Source of the DNA: Agromyces aureus
GTDB taxonomy: Bacteria; Actinomycetota; Actinomycetes; Actinomycetales; Microbacteriaceae
Direction of reading: 5' to 3'
Length of the DNA: 64,000 bases
NCBI RefSeq assembly: GCF_001660485.1
Contig: NZ_CP013979.1
Span: 2,480,001 to 2,544,000, forward strand
The stretch's first letter is position 1; the number at the start of each line of letters is the position of its first letter. Shown here piece by piece: positions 50,670 through 61,263 of this stretch. The notes beneath the pieces were generated by a model. It was not told the DNA's origin and did no database searches. It saw only the letters and a program-made list of their open reading frames with translations. The position numbers and the translations under genes are program-made.

Positions 50670-51477
50670 GATGAGGGGAAACCGATGCGGATGCATCCGT
50701 ATTCCCGGGTTCGATCCGCGATTCGGATGCCGCGGCATCCGCTCGGCCCGAATGCCCCCCGCCGAGCCGCGTGACCCAGACGACGAGCGAGGCCACCGCG
50801 GCGAACGCCACCGAGATCACGAGCACCCAGAATGCGACCCCGAGGTAGCCGTTCTGCTGCAGGGCCGGGTTCAGGAACGGGTACGGATACCAGCTCTGCA
50901 CCGCTTTGACCTGGTCGTACACGAGCGGGCCGCGGACGAGCGTGTAGACCACCCACGTGATGGGGAACGCGAGCACGACGAACACCCGGTTCCACTCGAG
51001 CCGACGGCGCCCCGGCGCGAGCAGCCAGTCGAGCACCAGGAACGCGGGGGCGATCACGTGGAGCACCTCGTTGGTCCAGGGCTGGGCGTCGCCGCCGCCG
51101 GTGACCGGCAGGCCGCGCAGCAGCAGGTTGTAGACGATGCCGGTGATCGCCATGTACGTGGTCGCGCACGCCCGCAGCACGGCGAACCAACTCGGATCGG
51201 GCAGCCGCCGCGCGACCGCGAGGCCCGCGCCGATGAGCAGCACGGCCGTCGCGAGCAGGTTCGACTCGATCGTGAAGTAGCTGAAGAAGTTGACGTTCAA
51301 CGTGACGAGGTCGGCGAAGCCCTGCGCGGCCCAGAAGCCGCTCGAGCCCTGGTAGGTCACGACCACGGCCGCGATGATCGCGACGGCCATCGCCGTGCGG
51401 AGCACCGCCCAGAGGAGCACGAATGCCCGGTTCGGGCCGGTGGAGGTGCGAACGACGGGTTCGGTGGAAGCGGTCAC
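50662..51477 (-). CDS. Pr6Pr family membrane protein
   Basis: A 271-residue membrane protein with six helices of the Pr6Pr (FAR-17a/AIG1-like) family. NFFSYFTIESNLLATAVLLI near residue 63, YNLLLRGLP, TNEVLHVIAPAFLVLDWLLA and PITWVVYTLVRGP are the conserved helices, and the spaced Asn, Thr and His residues resemble those of AIG1-type serine-like hydrolases. The function in bacteria is unknown. The GTG at 51477 begins before helix 1. It overlaps the frnE start by eight bases. Confidence 0.82.
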   Translation of the reverse strand: MTASTEPVVRTSTGPNRAFVLLWAVLRTAMAVAIIAAVVVTYQGSSGFWAAQGFADLVTLNVNFFSYFTIESNLLATAVLLIGAGLAVARRLPDPSWFAVLRACATTYMAITGIVYNLLLRGLPVTGGGDAQPWTNEVLHVIAPAFLVLDWLLAPGRRRLEWNRVFVVLAFPITWVVYTLVRGPLVYDQVKAVQSWYPYPFLNPALQQNGYLGVAFWVLVISVAFAAVASLVVWVTRLGGGHSGRADAAASESRIEPGNTDASASVSPHRE

Positions 51478-51527
51478 GCGGCCAGCGTATCGGCGGGCGG
51501 CACGCGGGGCCACGATCGGCCGCCCGA

Positions 51528-51557
51528 GGCATCCGTCGTGTCGCGGTGACGGATGCC
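51528..51557 (-). terminator. Terminator hairpin after the beta-lactamase gene
   Basis: GGCATCCGTC and GACGGATGCC form a perfect 10-bp stem with a ten-base loop. On the minus strand it follows the beta-lactamase stop by 41 bases. Confidence 0.65.
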
Positions 51558-51598
51558 GCGGGCCGGCCGTGCGTGCGGCGCAGTGGCGATGGGCGGGC

Positions 51599-52540
51599 TC
51601 AGCGCCCGACGACGATGCGGGTGGCCTCGGCGACGACCTCGTTGTTCCGCACGGCGTCGGCGCGATCAGTGCGCGTGAGGATGACGAGGGTCAGGGGTTC
51701 GCGCCCCGGCCGCCAGAGCACTCCGGCGTCGTTCACGACTCCGTACTCGCCGCCGCCCGTCTTGTCGGCCAGTTCGTAGGGCGGCGTCAGGCCCGCGCGC
51801 ATGCGCGCCCCGGAGGTCGCGGTGCGCAGCATCCACTCGCGCAGGCGCGACGAGGCGAGCACGCCCGCGGCGTCCTCGAGCAGCAGCGCGGAGTACAGCA
51901 GCGCGATGTCGTCGGGCGTCGTGGTGTCGCGCACGTCGCCGGGCACCGCGTCGTTGAGCTCGGGTTCCCAGCGATCGAGCCGCGTGCGGCCGGCGCCGAG
52001 CGAGGCGGCGAAGGCGGTGACGGCTCCGGGGCCGCCGAGTTCGCGCAGCAGCAGGTTGCCCGCGGTGTTGTCGCTGAACCGGATCGCCGCATCGGCCAAC
52101 TGCTCGGGCGTGGCCTGCTGGGGTTGCAGGGTGGCGAGGACCGCGGAGTCCCGCACGACGTCGGCGTCGGTGAATGGGATGGGCGTGGCCCAGTACGCCT
52201 CGTCGTATCCGCGAGCCTGCACGAGCGCCCCGGCCGCGAGCACCTTGAACAGCGAGCACATCGGGAACCGGTCGGCGGCGCGGTACCGGAACGACCGCCG
52301 TTCGCCCTGCGTGACGGCGTGGACGCCGATCGTGACCGAGGTCGCGCGTTCGAGCGAACGCAGTTCACGCGACATCCGGTCGTGATCGGCGGCGGATGTC
52401 GCGAGCGAACCGCTCCGCCCGGATGCCGCCCGTGCGGGCGACGTCGTGAGCGCGGCGGCGGCGATGCCCGCGGTCGCAGCACCTCCGAAGGCGAGCACGG
52501 AGCGACGGGAGATGGACGTGGATTCAGGTGTCGATGACAT
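51599..52540 (-). CDS. bla: Class A beta-lactamase with Tat-type signal
   Basis: A 313-residue serine beta-lactamase. A twin-arginine signal (SRRSVLAFGG) and a hydrophobic Ala-rich helix precede an Ala-x-Ala site near residue 39. All class A motifs are present: Ser96-Leu-Phe-Lys99, Ser156-Asp-Asn158, Glu192-x-x-Leu-Asn196 and Lys260-Thr-Gly262. It should hydrolyse penicillins and cephalosporins outside the membrane. It is divergent from a LysR gene, the classic arrangement of an AmpR-type regulator and its lactamase, 74 bases apart. Confidence 0.95.
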   Translation of the reverse strand: MSSTPESTSISRRSVLAFGGAATAGIAAAALTTSPARAASGRSGSLATSAADHDRMSRELRSLERATSVTIGVHAVTQGERRSFRYRAADRFPMCSLFKVLAAGALVQARGYDEAYWATPIPFTDADVVRDSAVLATLQPQQATPEQLADAAIRFSDNTAGNLLLRELGGPGAVTAFAASLGAGRTRLDRWEPELNDAVPGDVRDTTTPDDIALLYSALLLEDAAGVLASSRLREWMLRTATSGARMRAGLTPPYELADKTGGGEYGVVNDAGVLWRPGREPLTLVILTRTDRADAVRNNEVVAEATRIVVGR

Positions 52541-52593
52541 GAGTGGCAGTCTCGCCAGCCCACAGCCATGCAGGCAAAGCACCCAACCCTCTT

Positions 52594-52607
52594 ATTCATG
52601 CCAGAAT
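52594..52607. promoter_or_regulatory. Possible LysR binding site
   Basis: ATTC-ATGCCA-GAAT is an inverted repeat with a T-N-A-type centre, in the 74-base gap between bla and the LysR gene. GCATGCATGC (52609-52618), a 10-bp palindrome, directly follows and covers the LysR start codon. Either could be an AmpR-like site. Confidence 0.4.
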
Positions 52608-52614
52608 CGCATGC

Positions 52615-53571
52615 ATGCCTCGCAACTTCGATCTCCTTTCGGCGTGCGAGGCCTTCGTCTCCGTGGCCGAACGCGAGAGTTTCACCGCCGGTGCGATGGG
52701 CGCCGGAGTGACCCAATCCGTCGCGAGCCGGCGCATCGCGGCGCTCGAATCCCACCTCGGTGCGCGCCTGTTCGAACGCTCCTCCCGACGGGTGGCGCTC
52801 ACCCCGTTCGGGCGCAGCGTGCTGCCGGGCGCCATCCGCTTCGTCGTCGCCGCGCAGGAGTTCGCCGACGACGCCGACCACGCCCGCGCCCTGCCGGTGA
52901 CCCTCGCCGTACCGCGCCACCTCTCCCCCGCCGCAGCGGCCAGGGTCTGCGCTGCGGCGGCCGATCGATCACTCACGGTCGAGCTGCTCGAGGGCTCCCC
53001 CCGCGAGCGCGCCGAGTGGATGAGCGCCGGGCGCGCGCAGCTCGCCCTGCAGCACGTCGAACCCGACCGCGCCGACTGGGCGACGCCCCTCGGCGTCGGC
53101 TTCGCCCGCGGGGCGGACTCCGGCGAGGAGCCGTTCTACCTCGCCGAGCTGCGACCGCGCCGCGGCACCCCTGAACGACGCCGGCTCTGGCTGCAGCCGG
53201 AGGACGACGTGCCCAACGTGCGCGACCGCCTCGAGCGCGTGCGCAACGGCGCGGGCCTCGCGGCCGGACACCTGCGCCTCGCGACCTCGCTCGTGACCGC
53301 GATCGCCCGAGCCATCGCCGACGGCGACCTCGTGCTCTGCACCCGCCCCGAGGCGAACGAGGCCGACCTCGCGTGGCATCCGCTCGGCGACCTGCACCTC
53401 ATGCGCGGGTACACGCTCGTGCACCGCGACGCCGACCTGGCCGGGCGGTTCGTCGAGGCCACCGGTGACCTCCTGCCAGGGCTGCTCGGCACGGGCGCGG
53501 GAGCGACGGTCGGTACCACCGCGTCAGCTGCGACGGCCGCGACGAGGGGTGCGGCATCCGATGCGCCCTGA
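52615..53571 (+). CDS. LysR family regulator, AmpR-like by position
   Basis: A 318-residue LysR-type regulator. The winged helix-turn-helix is FVSVAERESFTAGAMGAGVT with QSVASRRIAALESHLGARLF, and the effector domain follows from residue 90. The C-terminal 25 residues are Ala/Thr-rich. It is divergent from the class A beta-lactamase gene and overlaps the second serine hydrolase by 11 bases. It therefore probably controls both in response to cell-wall or lactam signals. Confidence 0.9.
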   Translation: MPRNFDLLSACEAFVSVAERESFTAGAMGAGVTQSVASRRIAALESHLGARLFERSSRRVALTPFGRSVLPGAIRFVVAAQEFADDADHARALPVTLAVPRHLSPAAAARVCAAAADRSLTVELLEGSPRERAEWMSAGRAQLALQHVEPDRADWATPLGVGFARGADSGEEPFYLAELRPRRGTPERRRLWLQPEDDVPNVRDRLERVRNGAGLAAGHLRLATSLVTAIARAIADGDLVLCTRPEANEADLAWHPLGDLHLMRGYTLVHRDADLAGRFVEATGDLLPGLLGTGAGATVGTTASAATAATRGAASDAP

Positions 53572-54472
53572 CCGGCTCGTGCTGCGCGACGCGACGCAGG
53601 CGCTCGACGATGCGGGGCTGACGGCCTCGATCACCGTGCGCGACCTGGACACCGGCCGGGAACTCTCGTTGGATCCGGATGCCGCGTACCCGCTCGCCTC
53701 GGTCGTGAAGCTGCCGTTGGCGATCGCCGTGCTCCGCGGGGCCGCCGCCGGTTCCATCGCCCTGGCCGACCCCGTGCGGATCGACCCCGCCGAGCGCACC
53801 CCCGGCCTCACCGGGCTCTGCCGGTTCGAGCACCCGTCGGAGGTCGCCGTGGCGGACCTGCTCTACCTCGCGATCTGCGTCAGCGACGACACGGCCGCCG
53901 ACGCGCTCTTCGCGCGTGCGTCGCCGACCGAGGTCACCGCGCTGCTGCGGGAGCTCGGCATCACGGACATCACGGTGCGCCACTCCATCCAGGACCTGCA
54001 CGAGACGCTCGCGAGCCGGCTCGCGCCCGACGAGCTGCCCCAGGCGCTGACCCTCGCCATCCAGGCGTCCACGCGGGGCGGCGGCCACCTCATCCCCCAG
54101 CTCGACGTCACGCACGCGAACGCCGGCACGTCCCGAGCGCTCGTCGACCTGCTCGAACGGCTCTGGACCTCCCCCGACCTGGCACCCGAGCGCGAGCAGC
54201 TCCGGCGCCTGCTCGGCCAGAACCTCATGCGTCACCGCCTCGCGCCCGACCTCGAGTCCGACGACGCCGAGTGGTTCTCGAAGACCGGCACGTTCCTGCA
54301 CCTGCGCCACGAGGTGGGCGTGCTCGAGCACGCCGACGGCGGCACGTTCGCGATCGCGGTCCTGAGCGAGTCATCGGTTCCTGCACGCCGCCAGCCCGGA
54401 GCCGAGCAAGCACTCGGTTTCGCCGCCAGGCTGCTGCACGATCAGGTGCGCGCGACCCGCAGCACGCGGTGA
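53561..54472 (+). CDS. Beta-lactamase-like serine hydrolase, cytoplasmic
   Basis: A 303-residue relative of class A beta-lactamases and penicillin-binding proteins. Ser47-Val-Val-Lys50 is the nucleophile motif, Ser108-Asp-Asp replaces Ser-Asp-Asn, and Lys241-Thr-Gly243 is present. The omega-loop Glu-x-x-Leu-Asn of true class A enzymes is not seen, and there is no signal peptide. It may not hydrolyse lactams and may be a sensor, peptidase or esterase. It overlaps the LysR gene by 11 bases, so the two are co-expressed. Confidence 0.85.
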   Translation: MRPDRLVLRDATQALDDAGLTASITVRDLDTGRELSLDPDAAYPLASVVKLPLAIAVLRGAAAGSIALADPVRIDPAERTPGLTGLCRFEHPSEVAVADLLYLAICVSDDTAADALFARASPTEVTALLRELGITDITVRHSIQDLHETLASRLAPDELPQALTLAIQASTRGGGHLIPQLDVTHANAGTSRALVDLLERLWTSPDLAPEREQLRRLLGQNLMRHRLAPDLESDDAEWFSKTGTFLHLRHEVGVLEHADGGTFAIAVLSESSVPARRQPGAEQALGFAARLLHDQVRATRSTR

Positions 54473-54566
54473 ACCTCGGTCGATGAGCGGATGCCGCGGC
54501 CGCCCGAGGCCGTCGGATCGCCGACCGACCTGCCGCTGCCGACGTGCCGTCCGCCGGCGCGAAGGC

Positions 54567-55376
54567 CTACGCCGAGGCGGTCGGCGTGTCGATCGCGCCG
54601 CCGAAGCGACGGTTGCGGGACGCGTAGAGCTCGATGGCCTGCCAGAGGTCGGTGCGCGAGAAGTCGGGCCAGAGCTGGTCGAGGAAGACCATCTCGGCGT
54701 ACGCCGACTGCCACAACAGGAAGTTGGAGGTGCGCTGCTCGCCCGAGCTGCGCACGAACAGGTCGACGTCGGGCATCTCGGGCACGTACAGGCGCTTCGC
54801 GATGAGCTTCTCGGAGACCGCCGACGGCTTCAGACGACCGGCGGCCACGTCGTCGGCGATCGAGCGCACCGCATCGGTGATCTCGTTGCGCCCGCCGTAG
54901 TTCACGCACATCGTGAGGGTCAGGGTGTCGTTGCCCGCCGTCATCCGCTCGGCGAACTGCAGCTCGTTGATGACCGATGCCCAGAGGCGCGGCTTGCGCC
55001 CGGCCCAGCGGATGCGCACGCCCCACTCGTTGAGCTGGTCGCGGCGTCGGTGCAGCACGTCGCGGTTGTAGCCCATGAGGAAGCGCACCTCGTCGGGGCT
55101 GCGCTTCCAGTTCTCGGTCGAGAACGCGTACACCGAGAGGTGCTTGACGCCCGCCTGGATCGCGCCAGCGACGACGTCGAGCAGCGCCGCCTCGCCGGCC
55201 TTGTGGCCCTCGATGCGCGTGAGGCCCTGACGATTCGCCCAGCGGCCGTTGCCGTCCATGACGATCGCCACGTGGTTCGGCACGGCGCCCCTCGGGAACG
55301 CGGGGGGATGCACCCCGGTCCAGTCGAGCGGCTTGTAGGCGACGGCGTCGCGGTGCGTGTAGGGCTTGGGGGTCAC
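54567..55376 (-). CDS. uppS: Polyprenyl diphosphate synthase (undecaprenyl/decaprenyl type)
   Basis: A 269-residue cis-prenyltransferase that makes the lipid carrier for cell-wall synthesis. [20 protein letters not shown] holds the catalytic Asp, [15 protein letters not shown] follows, and [19 protein letters not shown] with [15 protein letters not shown] is the second conserved region. Its GTG start overlaps the recO stop by GTGA. Actinobacteria have several such enzymes of different chain length; sequence does not settle which this is. Confidence 0.94.
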   Translation of the reverse strand: MTPKPYTHRDAVAYKPLDWTGVHPPAFPRGAVPNHVAIVMDGNGRWANRQGLTRIEGHKAGEAALLDVVAGAIQAGVKHLSVYAFSTENWKRSPDEVRFLMGYNRDVLHRRRDQLNEWGVRIRWAGRKPRLWASVINELQFAERMTAGNDTLTLTMCVNYGGRNEITDAVRSIADDVAAGRLKPSAVSEKLIAKRLYVPEMPDVDLFVRSSGEQRTSNFLLWQSAYAEMVFLDQLWPDFSRTDLWQAIELYASRNRRFGGAIDTPTASA

Positions 55377-56113
55377 GGTGCGGTGATTTCTCTCGAGACG
55401 TGCGGCAGCGAGCGGAGTCCGCGCTCGAGGTGCCACTGGGTGTAGGCGGCCACGATGCCGCTGGCCTGATTGCGGTCGCCGACGGCCGAGCCATCGACGA
55501 AGGCCCAGTCGCCCGCGAGCAGGGCGCCGAGCAGGGCGACCGTCGACCTGGCGATGCGGGGCGTGCCGGGCGGTGCGCACTCCTCGTCGCAGACCACGCC
55601 GCCGAGCTGCACGACGACCGCCGTGTGCTCGCCGGGGCGTCCGCAGCGCGAGCAGTCCTCGAAGCTCGGTGCCCACCCTGCGAGGGAGAGCGCTCGCAGC
55701 AGGTACGAATCGAGGGTGAGCGTCGCGCCGTGCTCGCCGCGGGCGAGCGAGCGCAGGGCGCCGACGAGCAGCAGGTACTGCTGCAGCGACCCCTCGGACT
55801 CGGTCAGCTTGTCGGCCGCCTCGACCATGGCGCTCGCGGCCGTGTAGGCGGCGTAGTCGGCGCTGATCTCGGCACCGTACGAGCCGAGCGACTCGGCCTG
55901 CGTCACGACGTCGAGCGTGCGGCCCTCGTAGAGCTGGAGGTCGGCGACCATGAACGGCTCGAGGCGGGCTCCGAACTTCGACCCGGTGCGGCGCACACCT
56001 TTCGCGACCGCGCGGATCTTGCCGTGCCGCCGAGTGAGGAGCGTGACGATGCGGTCGGCCTCACCCAGCTTGTGGGTGCGCAGCACGACGGCTTCATCTC
56101 GGTAGACGGGCAC
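55373..56113 (-). CDS. recO: DNA repair protein RecO
   Basis: A 246-residue protein. An N-terminal OB fold ([40 protein letters not shown]) is followed by a helical region with a zinc site (CSRCGRPG, then CDEEC). RecO loads RecA on single-stranded DNA together with RecR and anneals strands. It stands first in the recO-uppS pair and is divergent from the TRIC-like gene, 96 bases apart. Confidence 0.94.
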   Translation of the reverse strand: MPVYRDEAVVLRTHKLGEADRIVTLLTRRHGKIRAVAKGVRRTGSKFGARLEPFMVADLQLYEGRTLDVVTQAESLGSYGAEISADYAAYTAASAMVEAADKLTESEGSLQQYLLLVGALRSLARGEHGATLTLDSYLLRALSLAGWAPSFEDCSRCGRPGEHTAVVVQLGGVVCDEECAPPGTPRIARSTVALLGALLAGDWAFVDGSAVGDRNQASGIVAAYTQWHLERGLRSLPHVSREITAP

Positions 56114-56209
56114 CCTTCATTCTCCCACCCGCCGCCGACGGCACGGCGCACCGCGCGGGTCGGCAGCGCGGATGGCGCGCACGCGGCATCCGTCTGGTTC
56201 ACTTGCCTC

Positions 56210-56896
56210 GTGGAAACCCAGCAGTTCTTCATCCCCCTCTGGCTCGATCTCACCGCGGTCGGACTCGGCGGCGTGCAGGGCGCCCTGTTCGCCTCGGGCT
56301 TCCGCGGCCAGCGCCGCCTCGACCTGCTCGGCGTCGCCCTGGTCGGCATCGTCATGGGGTTCGGCGGCGGCATGATCCGAGACCTGCTGCTGAACGAACC
56401 ACTGCGGGCGCTGCAGAGCAACTGGTACCTGATCGTCGCGATCGCCGCGTCACTGCTCGGCATGCTCCTGGCCGGGCCGCTCACGAGGGTCAACGGCCTC
56501 ATCGTCGGGCTCGACGCCATCGTGATCGGCATGTTCGGCGCGCTCGGCACGTCGAAGGCGCTCGCGCTCGGCCTGCCCATCCTGCCCGCCGTGTTCGTCG
56601 GCGTGGCCGCGGCGGCCGGCGGCGGCGTGCTCCGGGACATGCTCATGGGCCTGCCCATCGCGATCATGCACGTCGGCTCGCTCTACGCGGTCGCGGCCGG
56701 AGCCGGGTGCATCGTGCTCGCGGTGCTCGACCTGTTCGACGTTCCGCTGTTCATCGGCGGCATCGTCTGCGTGGCGGTGACGGCCGTCATCCGCTGGCTC
56801 GCGGTGATCTTCGACGTGTCGCTGCCGGAGCAGCGCATGCTCTACCGGCGCAAGGTCGCGACCGAGACCGGCATGCTCCCCGTCATCCGCAACTGA
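56210..56896 (+). CDS. Trimeric intracellular cation channel (TRIC) family protein
   Basis: A 228-residue membrane protein with seven helices made of two glycine-rich repeats: GIVMGFGGGMIRDLLLNEP and GVAAAAGGGVLRDMLMGLP. The GGGxxRDxL motif in each repeat is the signature of UPF0126/YadS bacterial TRIC channels, which conduct monovalent cations or possibly glycine. The GTG start at 56210 gives a standard N-terminus. The gene lies between recO and leuA on the opposite strand. Confidence 0.88.
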   Translation: METQQFFIPLWLDLTAVGLGGVQGALFASGFRGQRRLDLLGVALVGIVMGFGGGMIRDLLLNEPLRALQSNWYLIVAIAASLLGMLLAGPLTRVNGLIVGLDAIVIGMFGALGTSKALALGLPILPAVFVGVAAAAGGGVLRDMLMGLPIAIMHVGSLYAVAAGAGCIVLAVLDLFDVPLFIGGIVCVAVTAVIRWLAVIFDVSLPEQRMLYRRKVATETGMLPVIRN

Positions 56897-56951
56897 ACGG
56901 GCGCCCCGATCGGTCCGCGCGAGCGAGCCGCGCGACGAACAGCGCCTGAGA

Positions 56952-56993
56952 CGACGGATGCCGCGGGCCGGCGTCGGCCCGCGGCATCCGTCG
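56952..56993. terminator. Bidirectional terminator between TRIC-like gene and leuA
   Basis: CGACGGATGCCGCGGGCC and its exact complement form an 18-bp perfect stem with a six-base loop. The convergent genes end at 56896 and 57000. Confidence 0.85.
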
Positions 56994-56999
56994 ATCGGA

Positions 57000-58841
<1,842 letters not shown>

Positions 58842-58857
<16 letters not shown>

Positions 58858-58886
58858 CAGCTAAGGAGAAGCAGGCCGTAAGACAC
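58842..58886 (-). CDS. leuA leader peptide (Leu attenuator)
   Basis: A GTG-initiated frame of 14 codons reads MSYGLLLLSCRSES and stops at TAG. It contains four Leu codons in a row (CTG CTT CTC CTT), the usual hallmark of a leucine attenuator. A possible -10 element TAGCCT (58898-58893) ends six bases before the GTG, so the message may be leaderless. A recognisable -35 box is missing. The stem-loop overlaps its end, and leuA starts 70 bases further on. Confidence 0.7.
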
Positions 58887-58974
58887 GCACCAAGGCTAAC
58901 ACTGCCACCGGTCGCGCGCACGACGGTGCGGACAGACGCCTCCCCCGAGGCATCCGCCCGCTCCGTTCCCCCAG

Positions 58975-58996
58975 CCTTCGCACCCCCGTGCGAAGG
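58975..58996 (-). terminator. Terminator of the ABC efflux operon
   Basis: CCTTCGCAC and GTGCGAAGG form a perfect 9-bp stem with a four-base loop, 57 bases past the permease stop on the minus strand and upstream of the leuA leader. Confidence 0.75.
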
Positions 58997-59052
58997 ACCT
59001 CTCCATCGAGCCGATCGACCCGTCGCCGCCTCGACGGCACGGCCCACCCGAT

Positions 59053-60447
59053 TCAGTCGACTGCGAGCGCAACCACCGGCGACACGCGCGCGGCGCGTCG
59101 CATCGGGGCGACGGATGCCGCGAGCGTGAGCAGTGCGGCGGCGCCCACGACGATCGCGACGATCGGCCACGGGATCACCGGCGCCACGATGCCTGGCCCG
59201 CTGCCGACCGACCCGAGGATCGACTGCGCGCCGACCCAGCCGTAGGCGATGCCGAGCACGAGGCCCGTCAGCGTCGCCGCGATCGTGAGCGCCGCGGCCT
59301 CGACGAGCACCATCACCCGGATCTGGCGGCGATCGAATCCGAGCGCACGCAGCAGGCCGAGTTCGCGCGTGCGCTGCATGACGCTGATCGACAGCGTGTT
59401 CACGAGGCCCACGGCCGCGATCACGGCGCTGAACCCGATGAGCGTCGAGAACACCGCGACCGTGCCGTCGATGACCGGGGTCAGGGCGTCCTGCATCTCG
59501 GGCTGGTCGGCCGTGGCGATGAGCAGCATCTCGCGATACGTCTCCATGGTGACCGCGAAGGTCGTGACGAGCGTGACGCCGATCACGAGGCCGATCGTCA
59601 TGCGCGAGGAGCGTTCGGGGTGGCGAACGGCGTTCTCCGCCGCCAGGCGGGCCGACGGGCGGTCGCCGAAGAGACGCCCGACCAGACGGAGCACGGGCGG
59701 CATGACCCGGTGCGCAGCGAGCACGACCGCCGTGAACGAGAGGATGCCGCCGAGCAGCCCGATGAGCACGCCCTCGGGTCGCACGAGCCCGACGACCACT
59801 CCGAGCACGAGCAGCGCGACGCCCACGATGCCGAGGATCCAGGCCGCGACGGCCCGGCCCCGGCGCGAGGAGACCTCGTCGAAGTCGGCCTCGGTCGCGT
59901 TGCCGAGCGCCTGCGCCGGGCGCACGGCGAGCACGCGGCGCGACCCGGTCCAAGCCGCCAGCCACGTCGTGAGAACGACCGCGACCATCGGCACGAGGAG
60001 CAGCGGGTCGACGAGCGAGTACGCCACGCGCGGGATGCTGCCCTGCGCCATGCCGATCTCGGCGATGCTCCACGCAGACGCCGAGCCGACCAGCGCACCG
60101 AGCACCGATCCGGCGACCCCGACGAGCAGCCCTTCGCGGGCGATCGCGGCGCGCTGGGCGCCCGCGCTCGAACCGATCAGGCGCAACAGGGCGATGAGGC
60201 GCGTGCGGCCGGCGACGACCGTCGCCACGGTGTTCGCCGTGACGACGGCGCTGACGTACACGGCGATCGTGATGAACACGCTCGCGACGAGACCGAGCAC
60301 GAGCTGTACGGTGCCGCTCTCGGCGAGTCCGTTCTCCGACGTGATGACGGCCGTCAGGATGCCGGTGATCTGCAGCAGCGCGACGCCGAACGCCGCCGCG
60401 AGCGTGGCGACGAGCAGCGTCGGCAGCAGGTCCTTGAGGCGCGTCAC
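59053..60447 (-). CDS. ABC transporter permease, FtsX/MacB type
   Basis: A 464-residue permease with two FtsX-like halves, each of about four helices. NTVATVVAGRTRLIALLRLI and NTLSISVMQRTRELGLLRAL are the paired cytoplasmic loops that mark this family. The GTG start overlaps the ATPase stop by GTGA. The pair probably exports a peptide antibiotic or lipid and is controlled by the two-component system directly upstream. Confidence 0.92.
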   Translation of the reverse strand: MTRLKDLLPTLLVATLAAAFGVALLQITGILTAVITSENGLAESGTVQLVLGLVASVFITIAVYVSAVVTANTVATVVAGRTRLIALLRLIGSSAGAQRAAIAREGLLVGVAGSVLGALVGSASAWSIAEIGMAQGSIPRVAYSLVDPLLLVPMVAVVLTTWLAAWTGSRRVLAVRPAQALGNATEADFDEVSSRRGRAVAAWILGIVGVALLVLGVVVGLVRPEGVLIGLLGGILSFTAVVLAAHRVMPPVLRLVGRLFGDRPSARLAAENAVRHPERSSRMTIGLVIGVTLVTTFAVTMETYREMLLIATADQPEMQDALTPVIDGTVAVFSTLIGFSAVIAAVGLVNTLSISVMQRTRELGLLRALGFDRRQIRVMVLVEAAALTIAATLTGLVLGIAYGWVGAQSILGSVGSGPGIVAPVIPWPIVAIVVGAAALLTLAASVAPMRRAARVSPVVALAVD

Positions 60448-61205
60448 GCGGCAGCCTCCATCGCGAGCATGTACGAGCTGATCTCCTCGGGCGTCGAACG
60501 CGAGGTGTCGCGCACGATGCGCCCGTCGGCGAGGAACAGGATGCGGTCCGCGTGGCTCGCGGCCACCGGGTCGTGGGTGACCATCGCGATCGACTGCCCC
60601 GTGCGCGACGACGCCGTTGCGAGCAGCCCCAGCACCTCGCGACCCGTACGCGAGTCGAGGTTGCCCGTCGGCTCGTCGGCGAACACGAGGTCGGGCCTGG
60701 TCGCGAGCGCACGGGCGATCGCGACGCGCTGCTGCTGTCCGCCCGAGAGCTCGTGCGGGCGGTGCTTCACCCGCGCGGCGAGTCCGAGGGTGTCGAGCAG
60801 CTCGTCGATCCACGCCTGCTCGTCCTTCGACGGACGGCGCCCGTCGAGCTCGAACGGCAGCAGCACGTTGGCCCGCACATCCAGCGTCGGCACGAGGTTG
60901 AACGACTGGAACACGAACCCGATGCGCCGCCGGCGGAGCACCGTGAGCTCGCCGTCGGGCAGGTCGGTGATGTCGGTGTCGCCGAGCCAGACCCGGCCGG
61001 AGGTCGGCGAGTCGAGACCGGCCATGATGTGCATGAGCGTCGACTTGCCCGAGCCCGACGGGCCCATGATCGCCGTGAACTCCCCACGACGCAGCCCGAG
61101 CGACACGTCGTCGAGGGCCGCGACCGCGCCGGGCCCGGTTCCGTACCGCTTGCCGAGGTTCGTGACGCGCGCGATGAGTCCGAGGTCTGAAGGATGGATC
61201 TGCAT
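60444..61205 (-). CDS. ABC transporter ATPase, MacB/LolD type
   Basis: A 253-residue ATPase: Walker A GPSGSGKSTLMHIMAGLD, Q-loop FVFQSFNLVPTLDV, signature LSGGQQQRVAIARAL, Walker B LVFADEPTGNLDS and switch MVTHDP. The FQxFNLxPTL and PTGNLDS forms are typical of efflux systems of the MacB/SalX group. The ATG at 61205 is preferred over an earlier one at 61241 because homology begins soon after it. It is co-transcribed with the FtsX-type permease. Confidence 0.93.
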   Translation of the reverse strand: MQIHPSDLGLIARVTNLGKRYGTGPGAVAALDDVSLGLRRGEFTAIMGPSGSGKSTLMHIMAGLDSPTSGRVWLGDTDITDLPDGELTVLRRRRIGFVFQSFNLVPTLDVRANVLLPFELDGRRPSKDEQAWIDELLDTLGLAARVKHRPHELSGGQQQRVAIARALATRPDLVFADEPTGNLDSRTGREVLGLLATASSRTGQSIAMVTHDPVAASHADRILFLADGRIVRDTSRSTPEEISSYMLAMEAAA

Positions 61206-61263
61206 GTCTTCGACGCTACGGCCGCCGGCCGCGACGATCATCGGGCCAGAGGATGGCCCCGCG

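Noticed and set aside
58861-58902. Alternative leuA leader peptide with two TTA codons (MLALVRVLRPASP)
   Set aside because: Its start lies upstream of or inside the likely -10 box, and the competing frame has four consecutive Leu codons that overlap the stem-loop as an attenuator requires.
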